Source of the DNA: Paenibacillus_AB hodogayensis
GTDB taxonomy: Bacteria; Bacillota; Bacilli; Paenibacillales; NBRC-103111
Direction: 5' to 3'
DNA length: 64,000 bases
Assembly: GCF_039536325.1 (NCBI RefSeq)
Contig: NZ_BAAAYO010000002.1
Coordinates: 62,001 to 126,000 of the forward strand
Shown here: one piece after another, positions 1 through 8,808 of the stretch
Position numbering within the stretch: position 1 is the first letter of the stretch
Layout of the letters: each line of letters begins with the position of its first letter
Position numbers and translations under genes: made by a program
Notes under the pieces: generated by a model
Database searches by the model: none
What the model saw: only the letters and a program-made list of their open reading frames with translations
What the model was told of the DNA's origin: nothing

Positions 1-23
1 GGAATCACACTGTCCAAAACAAT

Positions 24-104
24 GATACACTACGTATATATTTATAATATGATACATTTTGGATCTTTTCAAGAAAAATTTTCTATCAAGTTCCATTTTG
101 TATC
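24..104 (-). promoter_or_regulatory. Promoter with GATAC-type operators, reading left out of the window
   Basis: On the minus strand TTGAAA (67-72) and TATTAT (44-49) are 17 bases apart, a good sigma-A promoter. The spacer contains GATACATTTTGGATC (51-65) and a second operator-like sequence GATACACTACGTATA lies at 24-38, just past the start point. A further half-site GTATC is at 100-104. The layout, with an operator inside the spacer and another downstream, is the same as that of the EPS promoter at 27.55-27.61 kb. The regulated gene lies beyond the left edge. Each site has one or more mismatches to GATAC-N5-GTATC. Confidence 0.6.
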
Positions 105-131
105 ATTTCGGTGATAGATTTTCCGACTCTC

Positions 132-1238
132 TTACCCTATGCCAACTTTCTTGGTATTCGGAATTTTCTCGTACTGGGCCCGACCTTTCTCACTAGCTCC
201 TACTTTCCCTATCATATAGGGGCCCCATTTGGTTTTATTCAATATGAGTGACATCAAAACCGAGCAACCTATGCTTCCCAAAAACAGAACAACTACCGTC
301 AGCCAATTGTTGCGTAACGAGGGAAACATTTGCAAAGGAACAAACATGAAAGCCAGAAACATAGGATGGAGCAAATAAATCCCGAACGAATAACGACTGA
401 TATGCATAAATACGAGAGAAACTTTCCCGATCCGCATTACCAAATAACTAATGAAAAACATAGCGCTCAATGCAAAGAAGATCATATCGATCCGTTTAGA
501 GGACACGCTTGTGATCCATCCCTGCTGCAGGACAATCCAGCATACCACCGCTGTCACGCTTACGGCCGCCCAAGTCCATCCGCCATATTTGAGCAGCAGC
601 TTTTTAAACAGTTCATAGCGGCTGCCGCAATAGTAGGCCACAACAAAATAAAAGGCCCAGCCCGGGAAAGGAATCCAGTATGCTTTGCTCCACACATAGT
701 GCAGAACGGCAGAGCCCGGGGACGGAACCAAATTGAAGATGGCCAAATACGCGACATTGATAACAAGCGAAGCCCCCAAAAGCACTTGAGGAGAATACCT
801 GTTGTCCAAACTTTTCATATATTTGTGCAGAGCGTAGAACTGAAACACAATCAGTATAAAATAACCGTGATAATCTCCGAGCAGCCAATGCCTCCACAAA
901 AACGTAAATAACGTCCCAACCTCTACTTCCCGGCTCTCGGCCCATACTTGGACCGATTTCATGCATGCATAAAAAGCTCCGAACACGAAGTAAGGAGCTA
1001 GTATAAATTGAATTCTTTTGGACCAGAACTGTTTGTCCACGGAGTTCCGTGAAGAATGAGCCAATATCATTTCGGATATAAAAATAAACGCAGGTGTGCC
1101 GAACGTTAGCAAGAGCTCAAAAAAATTGCCGAGCAAACTCGATTCCGGAAAGGTGCGGTTTAAACTATTGCGGAAAACTAGACACAGACATGCGATGCTT
1201 CTGAGTACAAACATCTCCGGTATAAGTTTCTTTTCCAT
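132..1238 (-). CDS. Acyltransferase family 3 membrane protein (EPS O-acyltransferase)
   Basis: A 368-residue, highly hydrophobic protein with about ten predicted membrane segments. An early Arg-Ser pair and the pattern of short polar loops match the acyltransferase-3 family, which O-acetylates or O-succinylates extracellular polysaccharides. The ATG follows a GGGGGCG ribosome site at normal spacing. It lies at the left end of the EPS locus, separated from the main block by the beta-helix genes, and could decorate the polymer made there. The acyl group and acceptor cannot be read from sequence. The family assignment rests on overall pattern, so a different multi-pass membrane role is possible but less likely. 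Confidence 0.75.
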   Translation of the reverse strand: MEKKLIPEMFVLRSIACLCLVFRNSLNRTFPESSLLGNFFELLLTFGTPAFIFISEMILAHSSRNSVDKQFWSKRIQFILAPYFVFGAFYACMKSVQVWAESREVEVGTLFTFLWRHWLLGDYHGYFILIVFQFYALHKYMKSLDNRYSPQVLLGASLVINVAYLAIFNLVPSPGSAVLHYVWSKAYWIPFPGWAFYFVVAYYCGSRYELFKKLLLKYGGWTWAAVSVTAVVCWIVLQQGWITSVSSKRIDMIFFALSAMFFISYLVMRIGKVSLVFMHISRYSFGIYLLHPMFLAFMFVPLQMFPSLRNNWLTVVVLFLGSIGCSVLMSLILNKTKWGPYMIGKVGASEKGRAQYEKIPNTKKVGIG

Positions 1239-1334
1239 GCATCACGCCCCCACTATTTAACTCAATAAGTCATAAAAAAAAAAGTAATTACACGAACGTA
1301 AATAATGACGGGGACTATATTAGTGATAATTACC

Positions 1335-2171
1335 CTAACGTATATCTGTTAACTTCACTTCTGAATCTGTTGATCCAGTGTTAATACTCAATGGGGTTAT
1401 ATCAAAGTATATGTTTGACTTAACAGTAACCCCTGAAGATAGACTTGCCGATAGGATTCCTGAGCCGGACGTTTTGCTGTTCAATCGGACGTTGGCTTCT
1501 CCATATTCATCCGTTACCGCGCTGGATACTAAAGTTCCAATCGTGGTGTTGAATATTACCGTTTGGTTCACAAGTGGCATACCTTTACTATTCCTTACGT
1601 TTACGTATACATCATAATTTTCGTCATCGACTTTTAGTAGAAAAAGTCGTATTTTGCTCGGAGAGTTGTCCATGATTACTACCGATGCACGCACCGTGAT
1701 ACTAGAAAAATCACCTGAAGTGTCGGATAGCACAACCCAAAACTGCTTTTCCATTCCCAGCACCGCATCGTTAACAATCGCAATTTCGATCATTTTTTCC
1801 CATTCTCCTGGATTAAAAAGGACTTGGCCGGTGTTTGAAACATAGTCCAATGGAGCGATTGCAGTGTCATCAACCGTTGTGTAATATACCGCTTGCATGA
1901 CGCTGGCATCCATCCGCAAGAGTGTTAATTTAGCGGATTTCGCACCCTCATAAACCTGTACATTTTTGACAAACCACTTTGGGCCTCCAGTTACATACTG
2001 ATTTACATAGACAGACCCTATGACAGACTCCTTCATTTCTTGAAACGCATTGGAGGGCACATTGTGATTTGGAGCTGTGTTCTGCTTTGTCCCTTCACTA
2101 GCCATGAGAGACTGACTTATGAAGATATGTAAAAGCATTACTAATCCAAAAACATAAAAAAAGCGTCTCAT
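1335..2171 (-). CDS. Secreted protein with Calx-beta and Big_1-like Ig domains
   Basis: A 278-residue protein with an N-terminal signal peptide (Arg-Arg, then a hydrophobic run to about residue 23, cleavage near SLMAS). Residues about 70-170 match the Calx-beta pattern: VYEGAKSAKLTLLR, then TAIAPLDY, then a GE..K.I.I strand and a V.LSD strand. Residues about 172-265 look like a bacterial Ig-like (Big_1) domain with GxxVxxxxVTDxxGEA spacing. Both domains are beta-sandwich adhesion or matrix modules with no catalytic role. No LPXTG or membrane anchor is visible at the C-terminus, so it is probably released or held in the EPS matrix. A ribosome site AGGAGA precedes the ATG. Confidence 0.65.
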   Translation of the reverse strand: MRRFFYVFGLVMLLHIFISQSLMASEGTKQNTAPNHNVPSNAFQEMKESVIGSVYVNQYVTGGPKWFVKNVQVYEGAKSAKLTLLRMDASVMQAVYYTTVDDTAIAPLDYVSNTGQVLFNPGEWEKMIEIAIVNDAVLGMEKQFWVVLSDTSGDFSSITVRASVVIMDNSPSKIRLFLLKVDDENYDVYVNVRNSKGMPLVNQTVIFNTTIGTLVSSAVTDEYGEANVRLNSKTSGSGILSASLSSGVTVKSNIYFDITPLSINTGSTDSEVKLTDIR

Positions 2172-2280
2172 ATCTCTACATCTCCTGCTCTGTCTAATTA
2201 TTCACATCTCATAAACTGATTGCATATGCTAGGAATGTACAACCACAGTATGTTTAATCAAAGACAAGGAGGTCAAATCT

Positions 2281-3879
2281 ATGGCTAACGGGGCTGGGAA
2301 TGTATTGGATTTCGGCGCCAAGGGCGATGGAAAGGCTGATGACACGAACGCGATTCAAGCTGCACTGAACAGCGGTTATTCTGAAATATACATCCCAAAA
2401 GGTATTTATAAAATTACACAAACACTGAGGGTCAACAATCGCAACGGTATGACAATTTATGGTGCAAATTCCATGCTCAGTTTTTCAAACGTAGAGACCG
2501 GACTTGAGTTTAATAAATGTTCACATATCGAAGTTCGTGATTTAGAATTCAACGGAAACTACAGTTCGAACTATCTAGTGCGATTTAACACTTGCTCCAA
2601 TATCCACGTCCTTAACTTGATTATTCGTGATTGTAGAAAAAGTAGCTCAGACCCTGTTATTGGATTAAGATTTGTCGGAACGACTTTTATTACAGTGGAA
2701 TTTTGCCATATTTACAATATCGATTCGCCAGTTTCAAAAGTGGCTCGAGGAATTTATTTTGCATATGACGATACTGGGAAAGTATGCCGTTATATAGAAG
2801 TCCACAAATGCATTATTCAGAACATTACCCCTGTGGACGATGCAGATGGTATCCAACTATTACAGGAAGATGGCCTAGCCGGAGTAACTGATGGGACAGC
2901 AGACGCATTGATTTTCGATTGCACATTTATAGATTGCGCTAAACGTGGAGTCAAGTCACAAGCAAAGGGTGTCAAGGTAATTAATTGCCAATTTTTCGAT
3001 CAAAATTATAAATACAAACACCTATCTGCAATTGCATTATTTTGCTCAAACAGCTCCGCAATTGGAAATAGAATTAAATATAATTACTGCACATCCGTCA
3101 TTGCCGTAAACAACTCCAACGACAAACCTCAAAGTAATTTTATTGTAGAAGGAAATATTATTGAAATTTCTGCGGTAGATTCGCAGAATCAGTACGGTAT
3201 CTTGTTCGGATACGCTAACTCGACATGGCGATGTGATAACGTGATTATCAAGGATAATGTCTTTATAGGCGATAAGTATTACACAGTTATACAGTACACT
3301 TATGGAAACAATCTTCAAGTAAACGGTAACATTTCGGAGCAGAAAGGAATTACGATCGGTCAAACAAATACGATATATCCTGTCATCAACGCCAAAATAT
3401 CAAATAACACGTTCTCTACAATCACACTCGCCGCAAGGGATTCCCATGTTTCGTTCAATACGATGAGAGGGGATACCTACGGTCTTGATATGCTCGCTCC
3501 ATGCAATAATGTGAAAGTAAATAATAACCTGATTACCAATCAAACCGTTGGATTAATGGTCAGAGATAAAACAGTCAATATCCAGATCTCCGAAAATACG
3601 TTTAATCAAAATATAAATTTGGATGCACAGATTAGCGGATGGGGACATCAGATCTTCTCAAATGTTGGATTGTCCAAACTGACTACGCCACAGAACGGTC
3701 AAATAGCTATCAGAAACCATAAAACCACTGAAAGCGCCTCACCTCCAACAACTGGCTCCTGGTCTGTCGGGGATCTAACCTACAACACCCTCCCCAAACC
3801 TGGCGGGTATGTTGGTTGGATATGTACGACAGCAGGAGAACCCGGTGTTTGGAAGCCATTCGGTCCAATATCGCAGTAA
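2281..3879 (+). CDS. Pectate-lyase-fold (right-handed beta-helix) protein without signal peptide
   Basis: 532 residues. The N-terminus has the Pectate_lyase_3 signature (VLDFGAKGDGKADDTNAI, then IYIPKGIYKI), followed by many short Asn-rich beta-helix coils. It is a close paralog of the next gene: both carry NITPxDDxD, FIDCAKRGVK and CSNSSAI in the same order. The C-terminus (TGSWSVGDLTYN to GVWKPFG) resembles the small terminal domain of tail-spike-like proteins. AAGGAGG at 2268-2274 fixes the ATG. Unlike its paralog there is no signal peptide, so it is either exported by another route or acts on release. Such proteins bind or depolymerise polysaccharides. Whether this one is an active lyase is not visible. 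Confidence 0.7.
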   Translation: MANGAGNVLDFGAKGDGKADDTNAIQAALNSGYSEIYIPKGIYKITQTLRVNNRNGMTIYGANSMLSFSNVETGLEFNKCSHIEVRDLEFNGNYSSNYLVRFNTCSNIHVLNLIIRDCRKSSSDPVIGLRFVGTTFITVEFCHIYNIDSPVSKVARGIYFAYDDTGKVCRYIEVHKCIIQNITPVDDADGIQLLQEDGLAGVTDGTADALIFDCTFIDCAKRGVKSQAKGVKVINCQFFDQNYKYKHLSAIALFCSNSSAIGNRIKYNYCTSVIAVNNSNDKPQSNFIVEGNIIEISAVDSQNQYGILFGYANSTWRCDNVIIKDNVFIGDKYYTVIQYTYGNNLQVNGNISEQKGITIGQTNTIYPVINAKISNNTFSTITLAARDSHVSFNTMRGDTYGLDMLAPCNNVKVNNNLITNQTVGLMVRDKTVNIQISENTFNQNINLDAQISGWGHQIFSNVGLSKLTTPQNGQIAIRNHKTTESASPPTTGSWSVGDLTYNTLPKPGGYVGWICTTAGEPGVWKPFGPISQ

Positions 3880-3888
3880 TCTATGGGA

Positions 3889-3915
3889 GGAAGATGCTGG
3901 AATACGGCATCTTCC
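3889..3915. terminator. Bidirectional stem-loop between convergent beta-helix genes
   Basis: A perfect 9-bp stem (GGAAGATGC / GCATCTTCC) with a 9-base loop lies ten bases after the stop of the plus-strand gene and ten bases from the stop of the minus-strand gene. There is no long T run, so termination strength is uncertain. Confidence 0.55.
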
Positions 3916-3924
3916 TTATCAATA

Positions 3925-6096
3925 TTAAACCCATTTTGTTCCATCCCAAATAAATAATGAACCAGATCCGTCATTCAACTTGAACTGATATCCCGCATCG
4001 TTTCGGGTTAATTTGATGGAATCTCTTTCGTTCTTGGTACCGTACCCACAGCCGAAAGCCATCCATACCCCCCCCGAACCACCGGAAACGCACTTCCAGA
4101 ATCCGATGTTTCTCAACCTGGTTGGAGCTGTATTGTTGAATATATCCCCAGTGCTCCAAAAACCGGATACTGGTGCGGTGTCACCTTCAGACAAACGAAT
4201 ATCAAACTGATACTGTTTTCCAGAAACAGAGTATATCTTTTGTAATCCTTCGTTCCTTTGCAATTTATGACTGTCCCCATCAATCCGAAGATCCCACTCA
4301 AGATTTCCGACAAAACGATTTGCAGTTATTTGTACAGAATTCGTTCCTGCTCTTACGTTTACCCCTACCTTGCAAGTGTCGATATAGTTGTTCGCCAGCT
4401 CTAAATTGGTACAAACCGCCAATAGATCGAAGCCGTTGCCACCGCCTTTCACCGCATTTTGCGTTACTATAGACTGTTGAACACCCAACTGAAGACTCTT
4501 CATAAGATTACCGGTAATGCTGGCATTAGTAACCTTAAAGTTAGAGTCCTGCTGGCCAACTACACACGCCATCGACTGGGCAACGTTGCCTTCAACCGTA
4601 ACATCATTACCATAAGTGAATTGAATGGCAGAGAACAGTTTATCGCCAAGCAGTTTGTTGTTTCTGATTCGAACGTTGTCGCAGCGCCATCTGGATAATG
4701 CGCTTCCGAACAAAATCCCATACTGGTTGACATTCCCGGTTCGAGTGATTTCTATGATATTCTCTTCAATTTGTATATTTTTTTGCGGTAAACTTTCATG
4801 ATTATTTGCTCCAATACCGATCAAGCACGTGTTATAGCGAACTGTGTTTCTTATAGCGGAACTATTGGAACAATGTAGGGCTATCGCGGTGTAGTGCTCA
4901 TATTGAAAGTTAAGATCATAAAATTTGCAATCCTGCACCGTTACACCGCTGGCCTGTGCCTTTACGCCTCTTTTTGCGCAATCGATAAAGTGACAATCTT
5001 GAATGAAAGCATCGACTGTACCGTCCACTACACCATTTTCGTTATCCTGCTGCAAAAAGTGAATGGCGTCACCATCATCAATAGGTGTAATATTTTGAAA
5101 CTTGCATCTTCGGATCGTAATGTAACGGCTCGTTTTGCCACCCAGCACCGAACTAAAATAGACACCTCTGGAAATTTTCGAAACTTTCGAATCGATATTT
5201 TCAACATGACATTTTTCAAGGAGCACATTAGTTGTTCCTACAAAAACCAGTGGGACGATTGCAACATTCTCATCCCTTCGGCAATTTTTCACCTTTACAT
5301 CCTCTATAAAGACTTGATCGCATCCAGAAAACCGGACTAAATTGTTGGAATTGTAATTTCCATTTAGCTCCATTCCCTGCATTTTAAAATTCGTACAGCC
5401 GATGATTTCCAAGCCTAGCGATACGTTTTGGAACGACAAGACCGATCCGAAACCTTCTAACACAATATTGTTTTTACCCTGAAACGTAACCGTACCGGTT
5501 ATTTGGTAAGTGCCTTTCGAGAATACGATGCGTCCACCTTTAGGATCCAAAACCTCTAGTGCCGAACTGATTGCTGTCGAATCGTTATTACCGGCTTTCG
5601 CCCCCCACCATTCAGGATATACTTGGGGCACATTAAACTCCCCAAAAATTCGCCCTCCGCCTTCAAAAATTTGATATATGCCGGCCTTGACACCTCCATA
5701 AACGTATAAATTAAAGCCGCTATCAACCAACAACCTTGCGCCGTTAACGAACTCCAAATCAACGCTTTCCGGGAATGTCAAACCCGAGCGAATACGATAG
5801 GTACCAGTCGGAAAGTAAATAGTTCCTCCGCCTGACCCAACGGCCGCTTGGACTGCCTGATTTATTGCCGCCGCATCGTTATTTAAGCCGTCTCCAAAAG
5901 CTCCATATGTCTTCACGTTGTACACGCTGTTCGCAGAATTACCGGCTTGGGTAGCTGCAGATATATTTTCTGCTGCTTCCGCAGTCGGAATTTCACGATT
6001 TTTTATCCATGAAGCCCCTATTAAACCAAGACCAGCTGCCCCTAACGTTACCAACGCTTTCCTTCGATTCATCCTTTTCGATTTTTCTTCCTTCAT
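3925..6096 (-). CDS. Tat-type secreted pectate-lyase-fold protein
   Basis: 723 residues. The N-terminus has a twin-Arg motif (NRRKALVTLG) followed by a moderately hydrophobic stretch ending near AEAAE, consistent with Tat export. Two Pectate_lyase_3 N-terminal signatures follow in tandem (YGAFGDGLNNDAAAIN, then EWWGAKAGNNDS), then a long Asn-rich beta-helix paralogous to the neighbouring plus-strand gene. The C-terminal 80 residues form a small domain with GFWSTGDIFNN and end in FIWDGTKWV. The start at 6096 is chosen because GGGAG lies nine bases upstream. An earlier in-frame ATG overlaps the operator and has no ribosome site. Its own operator-controlled promoter suggests co-regulation with EPS. 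Substrate unknown; a role in EPS processing is inferred. Confidence 0.72.
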   Translation of the reverse strand: MKEEKSKRMNRRKALVTLGAAGLGLIGASWIKNREIPTAEAAENISAATQAGNSANSVYNVKTYGAFGDGLNNDAAAINQAVQAAVGSGGGTIYFPTGTYRIRSGLTFPESVDLEFVNGARLLVDSGFNLYVYGGVKAGIYQIFEGGGRIFGEFNVPQVYPEWWGAKAGNNDSTAISSALEVLDPKGGRIVFSKGTYQITGTVTFQGKNNIVLEGFGSVLSFQNVSLGLEIIGCTNFKMQGMELNGNYNSNNLVRFSGCDQVFIEDVKVKNCRRDENVAIVPLVFVGTTNVLLEKCHVENIDSKVSKISRGVYFSSVLGGKTSRYITIRRCKFQNITPIDDGDAIHFLQQDNENGVVDGTVDAFIQDCHFIDCAKRGVKAQASGVTVQDCKFYDLNFQYEHYTAIALHCSNSSAIRNTVRYNTCLIGIGANNHESLPQKNIQIEENIIEITRTGNVNQYGILFGSALSRWRCDNVRIRNNKLLGDKLFSAIQFTYGNDVTVEGNVAQSMACVVGQQDSNFKVTNASITGNLMKSLQLGVQQSIVTQNAVKGGGNGFDLLAVCTNLELANNYIDTCKVGVNVRAGTNSVQITANRFVGNLEWDLRIDGDSHKLQRNEGLQKIYSVSGKQYQFDIRLSEGDTAPVSGFWSTGDIFNNTAPTRLRNIGFWKCVSGGSGGVWMAFGCGYGTKNERDSIKLTRNDAGYQFKLNDGSGSLFIWDGTKWV

Positions 6097-6110
6097 CACA
6101 ACCATCTCCC

Positions 6111-6155
6111 GATACATTATGTATCGATTATCTCATGGATGAGCTTGTTAGTCAA
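6111..6155 (-). promoter_or_regulatory. Promoter with perfect GATAC-N5-GTATC operator for the Tat beta-helix gene
   Basis: On the minus strand TTGACT (6150-6155) and GATAAT (6127-6132) are separated by 17 bases. The perfect palindrome GATACATTATGTATC (6111-6125) begins one base beyond the -10, covering the expected start point. It is identical in sequence to the site at 27552-27566. A protein bound here would block initiation, so repression is the simplest reading. Confidence 0.75.
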
Positions 6156-6204
6156 ACAATGTCGAACAGTGCTGACAGCGTATTAAATTTAAAAACTGCA
6201 CTAC

Positions 6205-7302
6205 TTAAGTTCCTGTAGTCGTATTTAGAAGATGGCTGCGCTGTAACGACGGATTCCGGTATGCAGGAAAATATTCCGCCTTAGCATCGATGGATAAACG
6301 CGTCAAAATATCGTTATATATGTCCGCGCGATGTACTTTTTTGCCTACATAATAATCGAGTGCAGTTTCTTCGTTGAATGTGCGTTTAAACCTATACAAA
6401 CTATCTTTATCTATATATCCACCTCCAAGATGCAAATATTGACAACCTTGTTCCTTCGCCCACATGGCTGCTTCACTAATTAGCAAATTGACCGGGGCTA
6501 AGCGTAAATATTCCTTGTTTGCTCCCATAAAATGATAGTGTGCGTATTTGTTATAGTACATGAAAAGAGAAGAAACCAAGACTTGATCATTAAGCCTCAC
6601 TTCGAACAATTTGACATGTCCAGACAAAAGTTCAACTGTATTGAGGAAAAAATTATCGCTGAAGTAATAGTACGAATTTGCGTTATTTCTATCCATTGTA
6701 GAATAGTAAAGCCTTATAAAGTGGTCTAGATTTGTCTCATCGGAACAAACAAACTGAAGCCCTTCTTTCTTCGCTTTCCGAATACGGTTTCTGTTCTCTC
6801 CACTAAACCTTTGCATAATTTCCTGATCTGTACCGAAAAGATCGATGCTAATCGTATTCCGTAGAAAAACAGGTCCTACATCCTCATAGTCAAGATAATT
6901 TTTTATTATCGGATGAAATCTTACGAATTCGGTAACAATGTTGTTACTCCTGCAATATTGTCCAAATGCATCCGAAAAACTAGCAAACAACCGCTTTCGA
7001 ACGGTGCTATCGGTGACATTAGAAAGAGGCCCTCCGTACCCATAAGGCGTGGAAATATCGTAACAGTCTTCTTCAATCCCTATCCCCCTAATAATTGGTA
7101 AATCATTGATTTTCCTGAGCAGAAATGGATAGCAGATGATTCCGTCTTGATCTGAATATACGAACATTCGAGCCAAACCTTCGCCATTATCTTCATATAT
7201 TTTGCAATACCCCCATGTGAAGTAAACGTCCGCGTTCGGAAGTAAAAGAATATATCGTTCCCATGCCTCTTTATCTGCCATCGCTAGAATTTCGAAACTC
7301 AT
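6205..7302 (-). CDS. FemAB/GNAT-like acyltransferase of the EPS locus
   Basis: 365 residues. The sequence has features of the FemAB-like/BioF2 acetyltransferase fold: an N-terminal half with AYxxxxG-like strands, a central RNRIRKAKKEGL helix, then VSSLFMYYNKYAHYHFMGA and LHLGGG in the second GNAT-like half. Such proteins in EPS clusters are thought to transfer an amino acid or acyl group to an amino sugar or lipid-linked precursor. I chose the ATG at 7302 because GAGGAG lies ten bases upstream; an upstream TTG at 7347 would overlap the formyltransferase gene. It is the last gene of the long EPS transcript before the operator-controlled beta-helix gene. Specific substrate unknown. Confidence 0.65.
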   Translation of the reverse strand: MSFEILAMADKEAWERYILLLPNADVYFTWGYCKIYEDNGEGLARMFVYSDQDGIICYPFLLRKINDLPIIRGIGIEEDCYDISTPYGYGGPLSNVTDSTVRKRLFASFSDAFGQYCRSNNIVTEFVRFHPIIKNYLDYEDVGPVFLRNTISIDLFGTDQEIMQRFSGENRNRIRKAKKEGLQFVCSDETNLDHFIRLYYSTMDRNNANSYYYFSDNFFLNTVELLSGHVKLFEVRLNDQVLVSSLFMYYNKYAHYHFMGANKEYLRLAPVNLLISEAAMWAKEQGCQYLHLGGGYIDKDSLYRFKRTFNEETALDYYVGKKVHRADIYNDILTRLSIDAKAEYFPAYRNPSLQRSHLLNTTTGT

Positions 7303-7321
7303 TGTTCTCATACTCCTCGAA

Positions 7322-8107
7322 TTATCGTTTTCCCCATCGTTCGTCAACGGTTAAATAAATTCGACCGTCGGGCGTTTCAATATAAGCAGGCTCTTGTCCT
7401 GGAAATTGGAAAGCCTTAGCAACTCTTCTCCACTGTTCCTGCCCTAAAGATAGGTCAATTTGTTTGCGTCTCATCATTTTTTTTCGAGTAAACGTCCTGG
7501 CTTCAACTTTTCGCTCTGCAGCTACCTTTTCTTGCGAAGCTCCTACTACCTTACCATTCACGATATCCTGAAACCGAGATTTCACGAGCTCAATCCCAGC
7601 CTCATTACATTTTTGGAACAAATCATACACAGTATAATTTTCTGAAATAGGAAATTTATCCTCTGCCAAAATATCTCCTGTGTCGATACCCTCATCCATC
7701 CAGTGAAGTGTCGGTCCGAAATCCGCCCTTCCCTCTAGGATAGCGATCGCATCTCCCATAACTCCCCGAAGTTCTGGCAGCGGAGCTCCATGCAAATTCA
7801 CGACTCCAAGGCGGAACCGACTAAGGTGACGTTTTCGCAATATCAAATGGAATCGTATTGCCAAACCAATATCCGCTTCCATCTGGACGACATCTTCTAA
7901 GTTCAGTATGGGAACGCCCAGAGTCGGAGCAATCTCCTGCATATCACGGTCATTGATGCTCTCTCGCCATTTCGACATTGCTTCCTTACTACATACGACT
8001 CCCTTTACTTCAAAAATCGGATTTTCCAAAAGCCATTCCAAAATGCTGACTGCCGGCCCCATCGAACCGAATAATATAACAGACTTCTTCATATTATCTT
8101 GTTCCAT
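7322..8107 (-). CDS. Formyltransferase family protein (sugar N-formyltransferase)
   Basis: 261 residues with the formyl-transferase core fold used with N10-formyl-tetrahydrofolate. The catalytic triad is visible: Asn104 and His106 in VVNLHGAPLPELRG and Asp142 in WMDEGIDTGD, with the 36-residue His-Asp spacing seen in Fmt. It is shorter than methionyl-tRNA formyltransferase and lies in an EPS cluster, so the acceptor is probably a 4-amino sugar such as that made by the PglF/PglE pair encoded in the same locus. The start overlaps the upstream sugar transferase by 14 bases, showing tight coupling. Acceptor identity is inferred. Confidence 0.75.
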   Translation of the reverse strand: MEQDNMKKSVILFGSMGPAVSILEWLLENPIFEVKGVVCSKEAMSKWRESINDRDMQEIAPTLGVPILNLEDVVQMEADIGLAIRFHLILRKRHLSRFRLGVVNLHGAPLPELRGVMGDAIAILEGRADFGPTLHWMDEGIDTGDILAEDKFPISENYTVYDLFQKCNEAGIELVKSRFQDIVNGKVVGASQEKVAAERKVEARTFTRKKMMRRKQIDLSLGQEQWRRVAKAFQFPGQEPAYIETPDGRIYLTVDERWGKR

Positions 8108-8786
8108 TAACGGTCATTCCTCTCGATATAGCAGCCGAAGACGGAATCGACATTCTCTCGACATCCAAATCCAGCAGTTGCCTCTCTGTCACTTCCTCAA
8201 ATCCGTTGCGTTTCAATACTTGAGTAATAGATTTCCACATAATTGACAAATCCAGCAGAAGAGAATGTCGCTCGACATACTGAACATCAAGATGCAGCCT
8301 CTCATCCCATGTCAGCCGATTACGCCCTGATATTTGGGCAAGACCCGTGATTCCCGGTCTGACGAGAAAACGATTTTTTTCCACTCCAGTAAAAAAAGGC
8401 AAGTATCTGAGTAGCAGAGGTCTTGGACCGACCAGACTCATCTCCCCTTTAATCACATTGATTAATTGGGGGAGTTCATCGAGGCTTGTTTTGCGAAGAA
8501 ACGCCCCGAATGAAGTGAGTCGCTCCGAATCGCTGAGAAGACAGCCGTTTTCATCCCGTTTGTCCGTCATCGTACGGAATTTCCAAATATAAAATGGCCG
8601 CATCAGAAGCCCCGGTCTGCATTGTTTGAACAAGACTGGGGAACCAAGATACATACGAACAAAAAGGGCTATCACTCCTAGGAGAGGAGAAAAAACAATT
8701 AATAAAAGCAAGGATACTGTAAAGTCAAATAATCTCTTCACGACAAACGTACCCTCCAAAGTTTTAATGGATTTTATCATCGCCAT
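8094..8786 (-). CDS. Undecaprenyl-phosphate sugar phosphotransferase (second initiating enzyme)
   Basis: 230 residues of the bacterial sugar transferase (PglC/WcaJ catalytic domain) family: one N-terminal re-entrant hydrophobic helix (about residues 20-45), then KFRTM, DELPQL, VGPRP, RPGITGLAQ and a DVQYVERHS motif. It transfers a sugar-1-phosphate from a UDP-sugar to undecaprenyl phosphate at the inner face of the membrane. It is a paralog of the gene at 11.75-12.4 kb. Having two such enzymes suggests two lipid-linked glycans or alternative first sugars. The sugar is not predictable here. The ATG has only a weak ribosome site. Confidence 0.85.
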   Translation of the reverse strand: MAMIKSIKTLEGTFVVKRLFDFTVSLLLLIVFSPLLGVIALFVRMYLGSPVLFKQCRPGLLMRPFYIWKFRTMTDKRDENGCLLSDSERLTSFGAFLRKTSLDELPQLINVIKGEMSLVGPRPLLLRYLPFFTGVEKNRFLVRPGITGLAQISGRNRLTWDERLHLDVQYVERHSLLLDLSIMWKSITQVLKRNGFEEVTERQLLDLDVERMSIPSSAAISRGMTVNGTR

Positions 8787-8808
8787 GGTAAGCTGCCCGA
8801 ACTTGTTT

